Positions 62,704 through 64,000 of a stretch of 64,000 bases of DNA are shown in pieces. Under the pieces are notes generated by a model. That model was not told the DNA's origin. It saw nothing but the letters and a program-made list of their open reading frames with translations, and ran no database searches. Origin of the DNA: Butyricimonas faecihominis (GTDB lineage: Bacteria > Bacteroidota > Bacteroidia > Bacteroidales > Marinifilaceae); the NCBI RefSeq assembly GCF_033096445.1, contig NZ_AP028155.1, positions 3,353,880-3,417,879 of the forward strand, given 5' to 3'. The translations under genes and the position numbers were made by a program. Position 1 is the first letter of the stretch; every line of letters starts with the position of its first letter.

Positions 62704-64000
62704 CTATTCAGCCTTCACACTTACTTCCAATTCATTAAAGGTCACGTATTCCAAAGGATTTTCTTCCCTTAAAACACCCCACCGAGGATAATTGAATGTG
62801 TCCTCGATCACAAAAATCAAGTATCGATAACTATCTCCTGTGTAATTGCAACGCATATCCAAACACACTGGATCTGTAGCAGCAATATCCTCAATAGTTG
62901 AAATAATTTTACCCCCATCCACAAAACCATAATTCATGTCATCCGTAAATTTTGCCCAAGAAGATTCCCAAGAGTTAGGATTATAGTCAAGCCGAAAGAG
63001 CCGCACACAAGAACTCAAATTTACCGTTTCCGGATTTTCATTAGTGCCGTAAAGAGCAACTTTACAAGGAAGTCTTGTACGATAAGCACCATTCCAAAGT
63101 TCCTTCAATAATGCAGGAGCACTTCCAGATGTTGTTGGCCAAACAGTATAATAATTCAAGTAAGCATACAGCCGTACCGCAGCCGGAACTTTTTCCTTAC
63201 GTAAATCTATAATGAAACGTTCCCCAAATGCACCTGGTCCAGCCGCAAAAGTTGCATATTTATATTTTGCATTAGTATTCTTATTACGATAAAATACCTC
63301 TCCTTTCCGATCCCCATCAAACAAATACTTCTCTCCCAGTGCATATTCTTCTCGTTCTATTATTTTTCCTGTAAATTTGAAATCGAAATCGCCATATTTT
63401 AAAGTATCCATATACAAAGCGGGTAGTCCTTCAAAAATTTGTTGTTTGACACGATACCCCCGGTAATCCTCCGTCCGAACGACAACCGTATTATTTTCAG
63501 AAGTTTGTTTCAAAACAAAATTGAGCGTATCACCTCCCTCTACAATAGGACTAGTCATCACCAAAATCGTATCGGGTCGTTGGGTTAAGGGATTCGTTCC
63601 AAGATAAAACACATGTACCAAACCACTTACCACCTCTGGAGAGGAATACATCATCGAAAAACCACCCCAAAATGAATTCACCTTTAAATTATCAAAAAAA
63701 GATACTGGGGCCGAATCCTCCGTGTCGAACGTAAACTCCATTGGACTAGACTCTTCACCTCTATCGTTAAAAAAAGTAACCAATGCCGGTACATTCTCCC
63801 GTTTTTCATTAAAACCAAGTAACAAGAGTGAGTCGCTCAAATAAGTCCCCGATAAAACCATCTCCATCCCTCGAACATCATTATACCGTACTCGTATTCC
63901 AGCTACTTCAGGATTACGAGGTAAATAATAATTCATGACAGCACCTCCCGGAACTGGTCGGAAGCTAAGGTCTTTCCGAAATTCGACAGGTACATCGAAT
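62704..64000 (-). CDS. DUF4959/DUF5000-type SusCD-associated protein (5' end beyond window)
   Basis: The frame is open to the window edge, so the gene continues beyond 64000; the ATG at 63936 is internal. The segment just before it, 'FRPVPGGAVMNYYLPRNPEV', matches the DUF4959 family start motif (PGGAV..Y.LP), followed by 'GLRV'-type beta repeats ('GMEMVLSGTYLSDSLLLLGF'). A DUF5126-like middle ('ALVTFFNDRGEESSPMEFTF') and a DUF5000/discoidin-like C-terminal region ('FGERFIIDLRKEKVPAAVRL', 'YRYLIFVIEDTFNYPRWG') follow. These three domains often occur together after SusD in Bacteroidetes loci, so SusC and SusD genes are expected just outside the window. Confidence 0.8.
   Translation of the reverse strand, partial: FDVPVEFRKDLSFRPVPGGAVMNYYLPRNPEVAGIRVRYNDVRGMEMVLSGTYLSDSLLLLGFNEKRENVPALVTFFNDRGEESSPMEFTFDTEDSAPVSFFDNLKVNSFWGGFSMMYSSPEVVSGLVHVFYLGTNPLTQRPDTILVMTSPIVEGGDTLNFVLKQTSENNTVVVRTEDYRGYRVKQQIFEGLPALYMDTLKYGDFDFKFTGKIIEREEYALGEKYLFDGDRKGEVFYRNKNTNAKYKYATFAAGPGAFGERFIIDLRKEKVPAAVRLYAYLNYYTVWPTTSGSAPALLKELWNGAYRTRLPCKVALYGTNENPETVNLSSCVRLFRLDYNPNSWESSWAKFTDDMNYGFVDGGKIISTIEDIAATDPVCLDMRCNYTGDSYRYLIFVIEDTFNYPRWGVLREENPLEYVTFNELEVSVKAE

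Overview
The window looks like a chromosome segment of a gut Bacteroidales bacterium, most like the Odoribacteraceae (Butyricimonas/Odoribacter type). This rests on four SusC/SusD-type outer-membrane loci (three with their SusC and SusD genes in the window), ECF sigma/FecR pairs, many lipoproteins, Bacteroidetes promoters (TTTG or TTG, about 19-20 nt, TAnnTTTG), and core genes in the Bacteroidales style (yebC, radA, PBP1A). The genus is an inference from gene style; no rRNA or marker set is present.

Layout. (1) 1-3.2 kb: the end of yebC, a tRNA-Lys, and a MntA/HepT toxin-antitoxin pair lying between the tRNA and a decayed copy of its 3' half, then a BRO-type antirepressor pseudogene and two paralogous small HTH regulators. 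(2) 3.7-10.2 kb (+): SusC, SusD, a lipoprotein and a TlpA-like thioredoxin, with no sigma/FecR pair and no STN domain in SusC. (3) 10.3-20.6 kb (-): ECF sigma, FecR, STN-SusC, SusD, DUF4843-type lipoprotein, PKD-like lipoprotein, thioredoxin. (4) 20.7-26.8 kb: EamA transporter, secreted GH2 beta-galactosidase, an ECF sigma remnant, a small MSTRA-type protein, and non-coding DNA with inverted repeats. (5) 26.8-38.5 kb (-): a second cluster with the same gene order as (3), ending in two TlpA-like proteins. (6) 38.6-52.9 kb (-): ECF sigma, FecR, STN-SusC, SusD, an unrecognised lipoprotein, and a GldA-like ATPase with two tandem GldF-GldG fusion permeases. (7) 53-59.5 kb (-): an AAA ATPase between two near-identical palindromes, radA, PBP1A, and a decayed AAA-ATPase/nuclease pseudogene. 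(8) 59.8-64 kb (-): the distal end of another lipoprotein cluster with an atypical thioredoxin-like protein; its proximal part lies outside the window.

How the genes fit together. Three loci have the standard trans-envelope signalling set: SusC with an N-terminal STN domain touches a FecR anti-sigma factor in the inner membrane, which controls the ECF sigma encoded just upstream. None of the SusCD loci encodes a recognisable glycoside hydrolase, polysaccharide lyase or sulfatase. Instead, four of the five clusters seen end in periplasm-directed thioredoxin-fold proteins, and the fifth ends in a GldA/GldFG-like ABC system. This points away from ordinary polysaccharide utilisation and toward uptake of some other ligand coupled to thiol-redox chemistry (inference). 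The redox-terminated SusCD cluster, present as paralogues, and the SusCD-ABC hybrid locus are the best candidates for an under-described system here.
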